In this document: one piece after another, positions 53,303 through 62,673 of the stretch
Position numbering within the stretch: position 1 is the stretch's first letter
Layout: every line of letters begins with the position of its first letter
NCBI GenBank assembly: GCA_037200385.1
Contig: JBBCGL010000001.1
Location: 4,913,418 to 4,977,417 of the forward strand
Source: Rhizomicrobium sp.
GTDB taxonomy: Bacteria; Pseudomonadota; Alphaproteobacteria; Micropepsales; Micropepsaceae
Length of the DNA: 64,000 nt
Direction: 5' to 3'
The notes under the pieces: generated by a model
What the model was told of the DNA's origin: nothing
The model's input: only the letters and a program-made list of their open reading frames with translations
Database searches by the model: none
Position numbers and translations under genes: made by a program

Positions 53303-56300
53303 ATGGCGCGCATCGCCGAATCGGAGCTGGAGCGGCTGAAAAGGGAGGTGTCGGTCGCGCGGCTGATCGAGGAGAGCGGGATCGCGCTTACGAAGCGGGG
53401 CAAGGACATGGTGGGGCTGTGTCCGTTCCACCAGGACGACACGCCGTCGCTGACAGTGACGCCGGAGAAGAACCTGTTCCATTGCTTCGGCTGCGATGTG
53501 GGCGGCGGGCCGATCGACTGGATGATGAAGAAGAACGGGGTGAGCTTCCGCCACGCGGTCGAGCTGCTGCGGGAAGGGGTGGCTTCGATCACGGACGGGC
53601 CGGTGAAGCAGACACGGGTCCGCGCGCTGCCGGCGCCGGTCCGGTTCGACGCCGACGACCAGGCGCTCTTGAACCAGGTGATCGGCTACTACCACGAGAC
53701 CCTGAAGCAATCGCCCGAGGCGCTCGACTATCTGCGCGCGCGGGGCCTGGTGCATCCCGAGCTGATCGAGCGCTTCAAGCTGGGCTATGCGAACCGGACG
53801 CTGGGGCTGCGCTTGCCGGAGAAGACACGCAAGGCCGGCAGCGAGGTCCGCACCCGTCTCGAAAAGCTCGGTCTCTACCGCGCGAGCGGACACGAACACT
53901 TCAACGGCAGCCTTGTGTTCCCGGTGCTGGACGAGCGCGGCGACGTGCAGGAAGTGTACGGCCGCAAGATCGCGAACAATCTTCGCGCCGGCACGCCCAA
54001 GCATCTGTATCTGCCCGGCCCGCACAAGGGCGTGTGGAATCTCGACGGCCTGGCGGCGGGCCGTGGCGAGATCGTCGTCTGCGAGGCGCTGATCGACGCG
54101 GCGACGTTCTGGTGTGCCGGCTATCGCAACGTGACGGCGGCGTATGGCGTCAACGGCTTCACGCAAGATCACCTCGCCGCCTTCCGCCGTTACGGCATCA
54201 CGCGCGTGCTGATCGCGTTCGACCGCGACGACGCCGGCGAGCGCGCGGCGAACGAACTGGCTGAGCAGCTCATCAAGGAAGGTCTGTGCTGCTATCGCAT
54301 CGAGTTCCCCAAGACGATGGACGCCAACCTCTATGCGCAGAAGGTGGCGCCGGCCTCGCGCTCGCTGGGTGTGCTGATCCGCAAGGCATCGTGGCTGGGC
54401 CAGGGCAAGGCGCCGAAGCTGACGAGCGCGCCGGCCGACGAGCTGGAGGCGGTATTGTCGAAGCCGATCGACGCCGCACCAACAGCAGCAGCTAAAGAAG
54501 AAATTGAACCGAGTTCTTCTTTAGCTGCCTTGTCCGTCGCGCCGGCCGACATGCCGCCGCTTCCAGAGCCGACGATCGCAACGCCGCTGCCGCCTGGTCC
54601 GGCCGACGATCCGGTGCTGAAGAAGACGGCCGAGGAGCTGGTGCTGATGCAGGGCGACCGGCAATACCGGATACGCGGGTGGATGAAGCCGCTCAACCCG
54701 GAATCGATGAAGATCAATCTGCTCGTTCATCGCGGCGAGCGCTTCCATGTCGATACGTTCGATCTCTACAACGCCAAGGCGCGCACGAGCTTCATCAAGC
54801 AGGCGGGCATCGAGCTGGGCGAGGCCGAGGACACGATCAAGCACGATCTCGGCCGCGTGCTGCTCAAGCTGGAAGCGTTGCAGGACGCCGAGCTGGTCAA
54901 GGTGCTGAAGAAGGACGAGCGGCCGGCGCTCACCGAAGAAGAACGGCGCGACGCGCTCGCGCTTCTGAAAGACCCTAAACTGATGGAGCGCATCCTGGCC
55001 GACTTCGAGGTGTGCGGCGTCGTCGGCGAGGAGACCAACAAGCTGACGGGATACCTGGCCTGCGTCTCGCGTCTGCTGGATCGGCCGCTGGCGGTGATTA
55101 TCCAGTCGAGTTCGGCGGCCGGCAAATCCTCGCTGATGGATGCGGTGCTGGCGCTGGTGCCGGCCGACGCCCAGGTGCGCTACAGCGCGATGACGGGCCA
55201 GAGCCTGTTCTACATGGGCGAGACCAACCTCAAGCATCGCATCCTGGCGATCGCGGAGGAGGAAGGGGCGCAGAGCGCGGGCTATGCGCTGAAGCTGTTG
55301 CAGTCCGACGGCGAGGTGACGATCGCCTCGACCGGAAAGGATCCAACGACGGGGCTGTTGGTGACGCACGAGTACCGGGTCGAAGGGCCGGTGATGCTGT
55401 TCCTGACGACGACGGCGATCGACATCGACGAGGAATTGCTCAACCGCTGTCTCGTTCTCACCGTCAACGAGAGCCGCGAACAGACGCGCGCGATCCACGT
55501 GTTGCAGCGTCGCCGGCAGACGCTGGAAGGGTTGCTCCAGGAGGAAGATCGCCGGGCGATCGAGAAGCTGCATCGCAACGCGCAAGGTCTTCTGGAGCGG
55601 CTGGCCGTCGTCAATCCGTTCGCCGACCAGCTCTCGTTCCTGGACGACAAGACGCGCACCAGGCGCGATCACATGAAGTATCTGACGCTGATCAAAGCGA
55701 TTGCGCTGCTGCATCAGCATCAGCGCAAAATCCAGACGGTCGAGCATCGCGGAAGGCCGCTGCGCTATGTGGAAGTCGAGGCGTGCGACATCGCGCTCGC
55801 CAACCGCTTGGCGCATGAAGTGCTGGGCCGCACGCTCGATGAGCTGCCGCCGCAGACGCGGATGCTGCTTGAGACTCTCCATAAGTGGGCGCGCGCCGAA
55901 TGCGAGACGCGCGCCGTCAAACGCTGTGACTTCCGCTTCGGCCGGCGCGAGGTGCGCAGCATGACGGGGTGGAGCAACACGCAATTGGGCGTGCATCTCT
56001 CCCGCCTGGTCGAGCTCGAATACGTCATCGCCCATCGCGGGGCACGCGGCACGAGCTTCTCTTACGAGCTGATTTACGACGGCGCGGCCGACAACGGGCC
56101 GGGCCTGTGCGGCCTGATCGACGTGGCATCGCTGATCGCAAATGAGGGTACGACAGCGAGTGTACGGGGGGTGAGGGGTGGGTTTACGGGATCAAAACGG
56201 CCTCAAAACGGGGCCATTGCGGGGGGTGTACGGTCCCACAAAACCGCTGCAACGCCTTCTGCCGCACCGTCTTCTGACGAATCCGTCGCGAACGGCGCTG

Positions 56301-56473
56301 AAACGCACATTATAGAGAGTGCGTCGTCTGTCGTGTCATACGTCAATGGCTCGTCACACACGCACGCATCGCGCGCGGAATCTTCTTCTTTAGCTGCTTC
56401 TCCCTTAGCTGCTCTGGCGGCTGAAGCAGACCTGTCCGCCGTAGCTCAAGGAGCGAAGGCGGATGCCGCTTAA
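53303..56473 (+). CDS. CHC2 primase/Toprim/ATPase protein, copy B
   Basis: 1056 residues identical in sequence to 44930-48100, with the zinc finger C40/H43/C61/C64, Toprim and P-loop. The 15-bp inverted repeat recurs at 54488-54528. Confidence 0.87.
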   Translation: MARIAESELERLKREVSVARLIEESGIALTKRGKDMVGLCPFHQDDTPSLTVTPEKNLFHCFGCDVGGGPIDWMMKKNGVSFRHAVELLREGVASITDGPVKQTRVRALPAPVRFDADDQALLNQVIGYYHETLKQSPEALDYLRARGLVHPELIERFKLGYANRTLGLRLPEKTRKAGSEVRTRLEKLGLYRASGHEHFNGSLVFPVLDERGDVQEVYGRKIANNLRAGTPKHLYLPGPHKGVWNLDGLAAGRGEIVVCEALIDAATFWCAGYRNVTAAYGVNGFTQDHLAAFRRYGITRVLIAFDRDDAGERAANELAEQLIKEGLCCYRIEFPKTMDANLYAQKVAPASRSLGVLIRKASWLGQGKAPKLTSAPADELEAVLSKPIDAAPTAAAKEEIEPSSSLAALSVAPADMPPLPEPTIATPLPPGPADDPVLKKTAEELVLMQGDRQYRIRGWMKPLNPESMKINLLVHRGERFHVDTFDLYNAKARTSFIKQAGIELGEAEDTIKHDLGRVLLKLEALQDAELVKVLKKDERPALTEEERRDALALLKDPKLMERILADFEVCGVVGEETNKLTGYLACVSRLLDRPLAVIIQSSSAAGKSSLMDAVLALVPADAQVRYSAMTGQSLFYMGETNLKHRILAIAEEEGAQSAGYALKLLQSDGEVTIASTGKDPTTGLLVTHEYRVEGPVMLFLTTTAIDIDEELLNRCLVLTVNESREQTRAIHVLQRRRQTLEGLLQEEDRRAIEKLHRNAQGLLERLAVVNPFADQLSFLDDKTRTRRDHMKYLTLIKAIALLHQHQRKIQTVEHRGRPLRYVEVEACDIALANRLAHEVLGRTLDELPPQTRMLLETLHKWARAECETRAVKRCDFRFGRREVRSMTGWSNTQLGVHLSRLVELEYVIAHRGARGTSFSYELIYDGAADNGPGLCGLIDVASLIANEGTTASVRGVRGGFTGSKRPQNGAIAGGVRSHKTAATPSAAPSSDESVANGAETHIIESASSVVSYVNGSSHTHASRAESSSLAASPLAALAAEADLSAVAQGAKADAA

Positions 56474-57593
56474 GGGCGCGCGCCATTCGCACAAGGGCAT
56501 CTACCACCCCAAGAGAGCGCCGGTGGAATGGTCGGCAGACGCGGGCGAGCCGGAGAGTCTGTGGGCCTACACGCAGCGCTTCACGCGCTGGCAGATGGAG
56601 CGCAACTACTCCCATCACACCTACGAGAATCGCGAACGCACGCTGCGCGCCTTCGCCGCCTGGTGCGCGGAGCGCGGTCTGGTGCGGCCGCAGGAGATCA
56701 CCAAGCCGATCCTGGAACGCTGGCAGCGTCATCTCTATCTGCACAGGAAACCGAACGGCGAGCCGTTGTCGGCGCGCAGCCAGATCGCGCACACCGATCC
56801 CTTGAAGGCGCTCTTCAAGTGGCTCGCCCGCGAAAATTACATCCTCTACAACCCCGCTTCCGATCTGCAATTGCCGCGCATCGGAAGACGACTCCCGAAA
56901 CATATTTTGACCGTGACGGAAGTCGAAAAGGTGCTGGCGGTGCCGAAAACATCGACGCCAGTCGGCATCCGCGACCGCGCGATGCTGGAGACGCTGTACT
57001 CGACGGGCATGCGCCGGCAGGAATTGATCGAGCTGAAACTCCACGATGTGGATGCCGGGCGCGGCGTCGTTCTGGTGCGCGAAGGCAAGGGCCGCAAGGA
57101 CCGGATGATCCCGATCGGCGTGCGCGCGCTCGCCTGGATCGACAAATATCTGGACGATGTGCGGCCCGATTTTACCTCCGGCGCCGACGACGGCACGCTG
57201 TTCCTCAGCGTCACGGGCACACCGTTCAAGCCCAATCGGCTGGCCGAGATCGCGCGGGCCTGCATCGAGCAGGCGAACATCGGCAAGCGCGGTGCCTGTC
57301 ACATCTTCCGCCACACGATGGCGACTCTGATGCTGGAGAACGGCGCCGACATCCGCTACATCCAGGCGATCCTGGGCCACACCGATCTCTCCACCACCGA
57401 GCTTTACACGCAAGTCTCGATCAAGAAATTGAAGGCCGTCCACACCGAAACACATCCCGGAAAGCCGATCGGCAAGGCCGACCGCTACGAGCCGAAAGGC
57501 GATTTATCCGTCGATGCCGACGCCGCAGATGACCTCCTGGAGGTGCTGGAAATGGAAGCAAACGAGGAGGACGGCCGCTCCGAATCCTGTTAA
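56463..57593 (+). CDS. Tyrosine recombinase, copy B
   Basis: 376 residues, full catalytic set R184, K209, H280, R283, H306, Y315. It differs from copy A by one residue near the end (GRSESC against GRPESC). Its 3' end abuts the second junction and a different toxin tip. Confidence 0.92.
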   Translation: MPLKGARHSHKGIYHPKRAPVEWSADAGEPESLWAYTQRFTRWQMERNYSHHTYENRERTLRAFAAWCAERGLVRPQEITKPILERWQRHLYLHRKPNGEPLSARSQIAHTDPLKALFKWLARENYILYNPASDLQLPRIGRRLPKHILTVTEVEKVLAVPKTSTPVGIRDRAMLETLYSTGMRRQELIELKLHDVDAGRGVVLVREGKGRKDRMIPIGVRALAWIDKYLDDVRPDFTSGADDGTLFLSVTGTPFKPNRLAEIARACIEQANIGKRGACHIFRHTMATLMLENGADIRYIQAILGHTDLSTTELYTQVSIKKLKAVHTETHPGKPIGKADRYEPKGDLSVDADAADDLLEVLEMEANEEDGRSESC

Positions 57594-57831
57594 ATTAGAG
57601 CGGCTAAACGAGCTGCTTGGGTGACGCTCGGTACACGGAATCCGTCTTACAAACTTCTTGCTTAGCTGCTGTTCTGAGCTGCTAAAGCGATCATCGCACA
57701 CGCCGGAAAAGGCGCATCAGGGGGTCAAAATTGCAGGCCGCGCTCGCATCGAGAGCAACGCGATTTAAGCCGTTGATCGCCTTCGGCGATCTGGAATCTG
57801 GCGCTCGAACCCGTGTCAGGGTGTTGAGTCT
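57594..57831. promoter_or_regulatory. Element right-end junction, copy B
   Basis: Same as 49221-49460, apart from a few changes just after the recombinase stop (AGCGGCTAAA in place of AGCTGCTAAA and two single-base losses). It joins tip 2 at TGGGCAGAC where copy A joins tip 1 at CGGGCAAAC: the two tips differ, the junction does not. Confidence 0.6.
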
Positions 57832-58894
57832 TGGGCAGACGATTGGCAGTGTGATTGCGGGCGGGATCAGCCAGTCAGACCAAATGTCGCCCGCCGAATA
57901 TCAGGCGAACATGGACCAGTACAACGCGGCGCTCGATAGCGGTGCGTCGCCGGATCAGCTCAGTGCGCTGTATCACAACCTCGGTCTGGATGGGGTGACG
58001 GCGGGCGCCGCGCCACTAGGCGCACCTGTCGAGGTTGGTTATCTGCCGCCGGTCGCGGGCACGCAGCTCTCCATGGACGACGTGCGCAATATTGGAACGA
58101 CCGCGCTCTCGCTGTTCAGGCAGCAATACGAGAGCAACGGAGGCGGTTCATTCCAGCAGGTGAATCTTCTGGGAGACGGGTCGGGATTCCTGGGCTTGCC
58201 GAGCGCCAAAGACCTGCAAAATGAAATCCAGAACACGCTCAGCGATCTCGCAAACCAGGCGAGCCAGGCCACCGGCGACGCGGCCAAAGCGTTGCGCGCG
58301 GAATACAATGCAGCGGTTCGGTTGGCGGCGACGGTCTCGATCTCGCAGACGATCGCCGACCCGTCCACCTCGGCCGACGCGCGCATGGTTCTTCAGAGCT
58401 TCCTCACCGGCGACGGTCCGCGAAACTTCTATTTTGAGCCCAACTCGACGGGCGTCGCTGAGTTGTTCAACTACAGGTCCAGCGACTACTACTACGCCCA
58501 GGAGGATGGGGCCATCGGTTTTATGCTCAATAAATACCCGAACCAGGGCGGTACGCTTAGGGACGGCAACGAAATCACGTACCCAAGAGGGTATACTAAC
58601 GGCAGCTACAACGCCCTGTACGGTGCATGGGGCCTCACGGACGGAACGCAGATGGGCGACATTACCGGAACGTTTTCGAAAGGCTTGGCGGCTCATGTCG
58701 CGGACGATATGATCTACTTCCACGCTGAAAACGATATGGACCTTGTGTCGTTCGCGGCTGGGAATCTGTTCAAGGTTCAGAACGATCTGATCAACATTCC
58801 GACCAGCGGGCCACTGTCCACGGTGCATATGACGTTCGAGTGGGGCCGCCCGGTTCCGGACCTGCTGAGGTACGACAATTTTGCGCATCACTGA
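57731..58894 (+). CDS. Orphan toxin tip 2 fused to the element junction
   Basis: 387 codons from TTG 57731; the first 34 are junction, then GQTIGSVIAGGISQ, homologous to the start of tip 1 (GQTIGNLVAGGIQG), and then a different toxin. Features: PVEVGYLPPVAGTQLSMDD, a Ser/Gly-rich linker, an Ala-rich helical part and a C-terminal domain VAELFNYRSSDYYYAQEDGA, YNALYGAWGLTDGTQMGDITGTF, DLVSFAAGNLFKVQNDLI. No known toxin fold recognised. It closely resembles tip 3 (59736-62090). It is probably the former C terminus of the giant RHS gene, displaced by the inserted unit. Confidence 0.72.
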   Translation: MQAALASRATRFKPLIAFGDLESGARTRVRVLSLGQTIGSVIAGGISQSDQMSPAEYQANMDQYNAALDSGASPDQLSALYHNLGLDGVTAGAAPLGAPVEVGYLPPVAGTQLSMDDVRNIGTTALSLFRQQYESNGGGSFQQVNLLGDGSGFLGLPSAKDLQNEIQNTLSDLANQASQATGDAAKALRAEYNAAVRLAATVSISQTIADPSTSADARMVLQSFLTGDGPRNFYFEPNSTGVAELFNYRSSDYYYAQEDGAIGFMLNKYPNQGGTLRDGNEITYPRGYTNGSYNALYGAWGLTDGTQMGDITGTFSKGLAAHVADDMIYFHAENDMDLVSFAAGNLFKVQNDLINIPTSGPLSTVHMTFEWGRPVPDLLRYDNFAHH

Positions 58895-58912
58895 TCGTAA
58901 ACGAGGTATCAG

Positions 58913-59362
58913 ATGACCAACAGGACAGCTTTTGTGTGCTTGATCTTGCTGGGCAGTCTGTGTTTGGCCGCCTGTCATTCGAACGATGGCACGTTCGATC
59001 CGATCGGCCGCTGGAGTAGCAAAGAAGGGTACGAAGTCACGCTCAGAACGAACGGCACCTACCTGTTTTGCGATCGCGGCGTGTGCTCCGAGGGCAAGGT
59101 GGAACGTCCCGGCGGCGGATTTGGGGTGACCCTTGTCGGCTTCTTCAAGAAGGAAAATACCGCACGACTAGTGCAGGAGGTAAGGAGACTCTACACCGGC
59201 TATGCTGCGTCCGAGAGCTTTGGGAAGGATAGTGACCTCGATTTTACAGCGAACTCTGGCATCAGCACTGCAAGCCCGAGCGAATTTTGCGACTACAAGC
59301 CGTGCGTTATTTTTGGGAGTCTTGAGACGGGACCAAACCTCGCTTTCATTAAAGCTGAATGA
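58913..59362 (+). CDS. Lipoprotein candidate immunity protein 2
   Basis: 149 residues from ATG 58913. A lipoprotein signal with lipobox LAAC (Cys 21) predicts anchoring in the membrane facing the periplasm. The mature part begins FDPIGRWSSKEGYEVTLRTNGTY, a small lipocalin-like beta pattern, and has four further cysteines (FCDRGVC, EFCDYKPC). It is homologous to the protein at 62130-62606, and both sit directly behind homologous toxin tips; I infer matching immunity against a periplasm-acting toxin. Confidence 0.75.
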   Translation: MTNRTAFVCLILLGSLCLAACHSNDGTFDPIGRWSSKEGYEVTLRTNGTYLFCDRGVCSEGKVERPGGGFGVTLVGFFKKENTARLVQEVRRLYTGYAASESFGKDSDLDFTANSGISTASPSEFCDYKPCVIFGSLETGPNLAFIKAE

Positions 59363-59398
59363 TCGGCGAGTCGCCTCGGCATCGCTGGCTGGAGCCAG

Positions 59399-59677
59399 AG
59401 CGGCCAGCTCTTCGTCTCCGGCATGGCCGGCGATATCGCCGACGCCGCGACGCGATCCCTCGTCTTAGGATGCGGTGTGACTGCTTATGATCGGGAAGAC
59501 GCAATCGATTTGATGCAAAGGCACATTTTTGGGAATCGCGAGATGCCAAAGATTTCTCACGTTACTGATGACGCTGAGCTTGGGAGCCTGAATCAGGGAC
59601 ATGTGGCTCCAAATGTCGGCAATATGAACGTTCGTGGAATATGGTTTCCACAAGGGTATGATGAAAATTTAGATTAG
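59399..59677 (+). pseudogene. RHS core fragment joined to a small orphan protein
   Basis: The frame begins SGQLFVSGMAGDIADAATRSLV, homologous to the pre-tip region of the giant RHS protein (FLSGMAADIANAATRTLI), then changes to CGVTAYDREDAIDLMQRHIF...LGSLNQGHVAPNVGNMNVRGIWFPQGY. A start at ATG 59423 is possible (84 residues). The second half looks like a self-contained small protein, maybe an immunity protein whose toxin was deleted. Note TTAGCTGC at 59674-59681, directly before the next core fragment. Confidence 0.5.
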
Positions 59678-59686
59678 CTGCACGGC

Positions 59687-62090
59687 CCAGCCGACCTCGG
59701 AGGCCGATTACTTCTACGACTGGCGCGACAGCGCGGTGGAAGGTACCGAGAGCTACACCGCCAACACCGCGGTCTCGGCGCCGGTGGCGAACTACAGCGG
59801 CTACAATTACGGCCCGGGCGGAAGGCTGCAGAGCGTCGCGATCAATGACGGCCATCCGCGCACCATCGCCTTCGGCACCAACATCGAGGGCCAGATCCTC
59901 AGCCGCGCCGAGAACGACAATGTCGGCGGCACGGTCGACCAGTATGAGCGCCACTTCTACTTCGACGGCATGGCGCTGGGCGACGTCTCGAACAACGGCA
60001 CCTCCGACACCGACTACGCCGCCTCGATCGCGGCCCATATCGCGGTGCCGGGCAGCGGCAACCTGCGCGGCGGCGCCACCGTCGCGATGCCCTACGCCGA
60101 CTTCGACCAGAGCTACGACCCGGTCAACGGCATCACCTATGCCGGGGCGCCGTCGCACTACACCGCGCAGGACGGCGACACGCTGGCCGGCATCGCCGCG
60201 ATGGTCTGGGGCGACGCCAGCCTGTGGTACCTGATCGCCGACGCCAACGGCCTGAGCTCGCCCAGCGACAGCCTCACCGCCGGCACCGACCTCATCCTGC
60301 CCAACAAGGTCGTCAACCTCCACAACAACGCCAGCACCTTCAAGGTCTACGACCCCAACGAAGCCATCGGCGACACCGCGCCGACCGTGCCCAAGCAGCC
60401 GAAGCACGACGGCAACAATTGCGGCGTGTTCGGACAGATCCTGAAGGCCGTCGTGGCGATCGTGGTCACGGTGGTGACCGGCGGCAATGCGGTGCTCGGC
60501 GATCTGGCGGCCCAGGTGTTCGGGCTGGCGACGGGCATCCAGAAGAGCTTCAACTGGAACGAGCTGGCGGAGAGCGGGATCACCGCGGGCGTCGCCAACG
60601 GGCTGCAGGAGGTCGGGATGGTGGTGCAGACCACCAGCGAGATCTTCAACGCGGTGGCCAACGCCGTGATCACCAATGTGGTGAGCCAGGGCATCGAGGT
60701 CGCGACCGGGCTGCAGAAGAGCTTCGACTGGGCCGGCGTCGCCGCCTCCGGCATCGGCGGGGGTGTCGGATATGCGGTCGGCGACTGGGCCGGCTCGCAG
60801 GACTTCTTCGACGGCAATGCAACCTTGAACCAGGTCGCCACCACGGTGTTCGCCAGCACCGCGCGCGACATCGTCTCCGCCGCGGCCCGCACGCTGATCG
60901 ACGGCTCGGACTTCGGCGACAACATCATCGCCGTGCTGCCCGACGTGCTCGCCAGCGCCGTCGGCGCCGGCATCCAGTCACCCGGCGGCGAGGCGGCGAG
61001 CGACGACTTCGGCGCCCAGCAGACAGGCAAGACCGGCGACGTCTCCAACCGGAGCGGACCGACCATGGGATCATCCTCGAGCCTGCCCAGCACCGGTTAC
61101 AGCAGCTATGGCGGGCTCGCCGGCTTCGTCGACAGCATCCTCAACGGCACCGGCGGACAGACCGACACCGCGCAGGTCGGCAAAGACGATGATCTGGCCG
61201 GGTTCAAGGGGTTCCGCGCCGCGCCTACGACGCCGGTCGAGGTTGGCTATCTGCCCCCGGTCGCGGGCACGCAGCTTTCCATGGACGACGTGCACAATAT
61301 TGGAACGACCGCGCTCGCACTGTTCAGACAGCAATACGAGGGCAACGGAGGCGGTTCATTCCAGCAGGTGAATCTTCTGGGAGATGGGTCCGGATTTTTG
61401 GGCTTGCCGAGCGCCAAAGACCTGCAAAGCGAAATCCAGGGCACGCTCAGCGATCTCGCAAATCAGGCGAGTCAGGCCACCGGTGACGCGGCCAAAGCGC
61501 TGCGCGCGGATTACAACGCGGCCGTTCGTTTGGCGGCGACGGTCTCGATTTCGGCGACGATTGCCGACCCATCGACCTCGGCCGATGCGCGTATGGTTCT
61601 TCAGAGCTTCCTCACCGGAGATGGCCCGAGAGACTTCCATTTTGGGCCGAACTCGACGGGCGTCGCGGAGTTGTTCAACTACAATTCCAGCGATTACTAT
61701 TATGCTCAAGAGGATGGGGCGGTCGATTTTATGCTCAACACAAAGTATCATGAAACGACGCTGCGTGATGGCGATCAAATCACGGGCTATGCCAATGGGA
61801 GTTACAATGCGCTCTACGGTGCGTGGGGTCTCACGGATGGAACGCAGATGGGAGACATCACCGGGACGTTCACAAGCGGCCTGGCAGCAAAGGTTGCAAA
61901 TGACACGATCTATTTCGGTGCGAAAAACGACATGGACCTCGTGTCTTTTGCGGCTGGGAATCTGTTCAAAGTTCAGAATGATCTGATCAACGTTCCCGCG
62001 AGCGGGCCGCTTTCGACGGTGCACATGACGTTCGAGTGGACACGGCCCGTTCCACCAATGCTAAACTACAACAACTATGCGCATCACTGA
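59687..62090 (+). pseudogene. Truncated RHS copy: core end, LysM and toxin tip 3
   Basis: Homology with the giant gene starts abruptly at about 38170 (CAGCCGACCTCGGAGGCCGA) and is very high through the LysM-like unit to about 60410 (38890). A GTG at 59736 opens a frame of 784 codons. The hydrophobic pre-tip region differs from that of the giant protein (NNCGVFGQILKAVVAIVVTVVTGG; NIIAVLPDVLASAVGAG in place of GQTIG). The tip is a close relative of tip 2. With no N-terminal YD repeats it is an orphan, but it could donate its tip by recombination in the shared core. Immunity 3 follows. Confidence 0.75.
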
Positions 62091-62129
62091 TTCGGTGAAG
62101 CGGATTCAATTTGCTAAATTGGGTGGCAC

Positions 62130-62606
62130 ATGATCAACCGACCGGTTTTTGCATGCTTGGTTATGCTGAGCGGCCTGTGTCTTTCAGCCTGTCACACAAC
62201 GAACGATACCTTCGATCCGATAGGTCGCTGGAGCAGCAAAGAAGGATATGAAGTCACGCTCAGGACGAACGGTACTTACGAATTTTGTGATCGCGGTTGG
62301 TGCTCGCAAGGTAAATTGGAACATCCTGGCAATCGTGGTGGTATTGCAGTTACTCTCGTTGATTTTTTCAAGAAGGAGAATTCCGGTCGTTTGGTGCAGG
62401 AATTGAAAAAGCTTTACTCGGGTTATAATATCAAATTTGGAGAGGGCGGTCAGTCGGATTTTGGGAATGGGTATGATTGGGATTTTACTGTCAATTCGGG
62501 CATAGGAAGTGCGAGTTCAAGCGAGTTCTGTGGTTACAAGCCGTGCGTTCTTTTGGGAAATCTCGAGACGGGCCCAAACCTCACCTTCACCAAAACTGAT
62601 TTCTGA
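62130..62606 (+). CDS. Lipoprotein candidate immunity protein 3
   Basis: 158 residues from ATG 62130. Lipobox LSAC (Cys 21). The sequence is clearly related to immunity 2 (FDPIGRWSSKEGYEVTLRTNGTY, FCDRGWCSQGK, EFCGYKPCV, LETGPNL) with an insertion FGEGGQSDFGNGYDWDF. Base composition is markedly AT-richer than the RHS core. It lies 40 bases behind tip 3 and probably protects against it. Confidence 0.75.
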   Translation: MINRPVFACLVMLSGLCLSACHTTNDTFDPIGRWSSKEGYEVTLRTNGTYEFCDRGWCSQGKLEHPGNRGGIAVTLVDFFKKENSGRLVQELKKLYSGYNIKFGEGGQSDFGNGYDWDFTVNSGIGSASSSEFCGYKPCVLLGNLETGPNLTFTKTDF

Positions 62607-62624
62607 ACTGCCCGTAGCTCAGTT

Positions 62625-62673
62625 GTGCATCCGCCCCTGAAACACTGGGACAGATGCTTCGAAGCCCTCTCTC
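62625..62673 (+). pseudogene. 5' remnant of an HD-hydrolase gene
   Basis: GTG 62625 opens MHPPLKHWDRCFEALSHS, matching RWDRCFETLSMS of the HD proteins at 43113 and 51486; 18 bases (62645-62662) are identical to 43151-43168. After about 16 codons the sequence changes to RHS core. The HD gene therefore once followed immunity 3 as well, and was cut off by a recombination that brought in the next core fragment. Confidence 0.65.

Larger units (their letters stand above)
49461..57831. repeat. Tandem unit B (uninterrupted copy of unit A)
   Basis: 8371 bp repeating 39591-49460 without the IS. Encoded proteins (tip 1, immunity 1, Cys-rich protein, HD hydrolase, XRE, primase) are the same as in unit A and the recombinase differs by one residue. 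It preserves the empty IS target CTAG at 51068-51071. The near identity indicates a recent duplication. Confidence 0.95.

Noticed and set aside
62610-62625. tRNA-like 5' sequence GCCCGTAGCTCAGTTG after immunity 3
   Set aside because: Only the first 16 bases fit a tRNA; no anticodon or T arm follows, and the next bases encode the start of the HD remnant. A degraded attachment-site tRNA cannot be excluded but is not supported.
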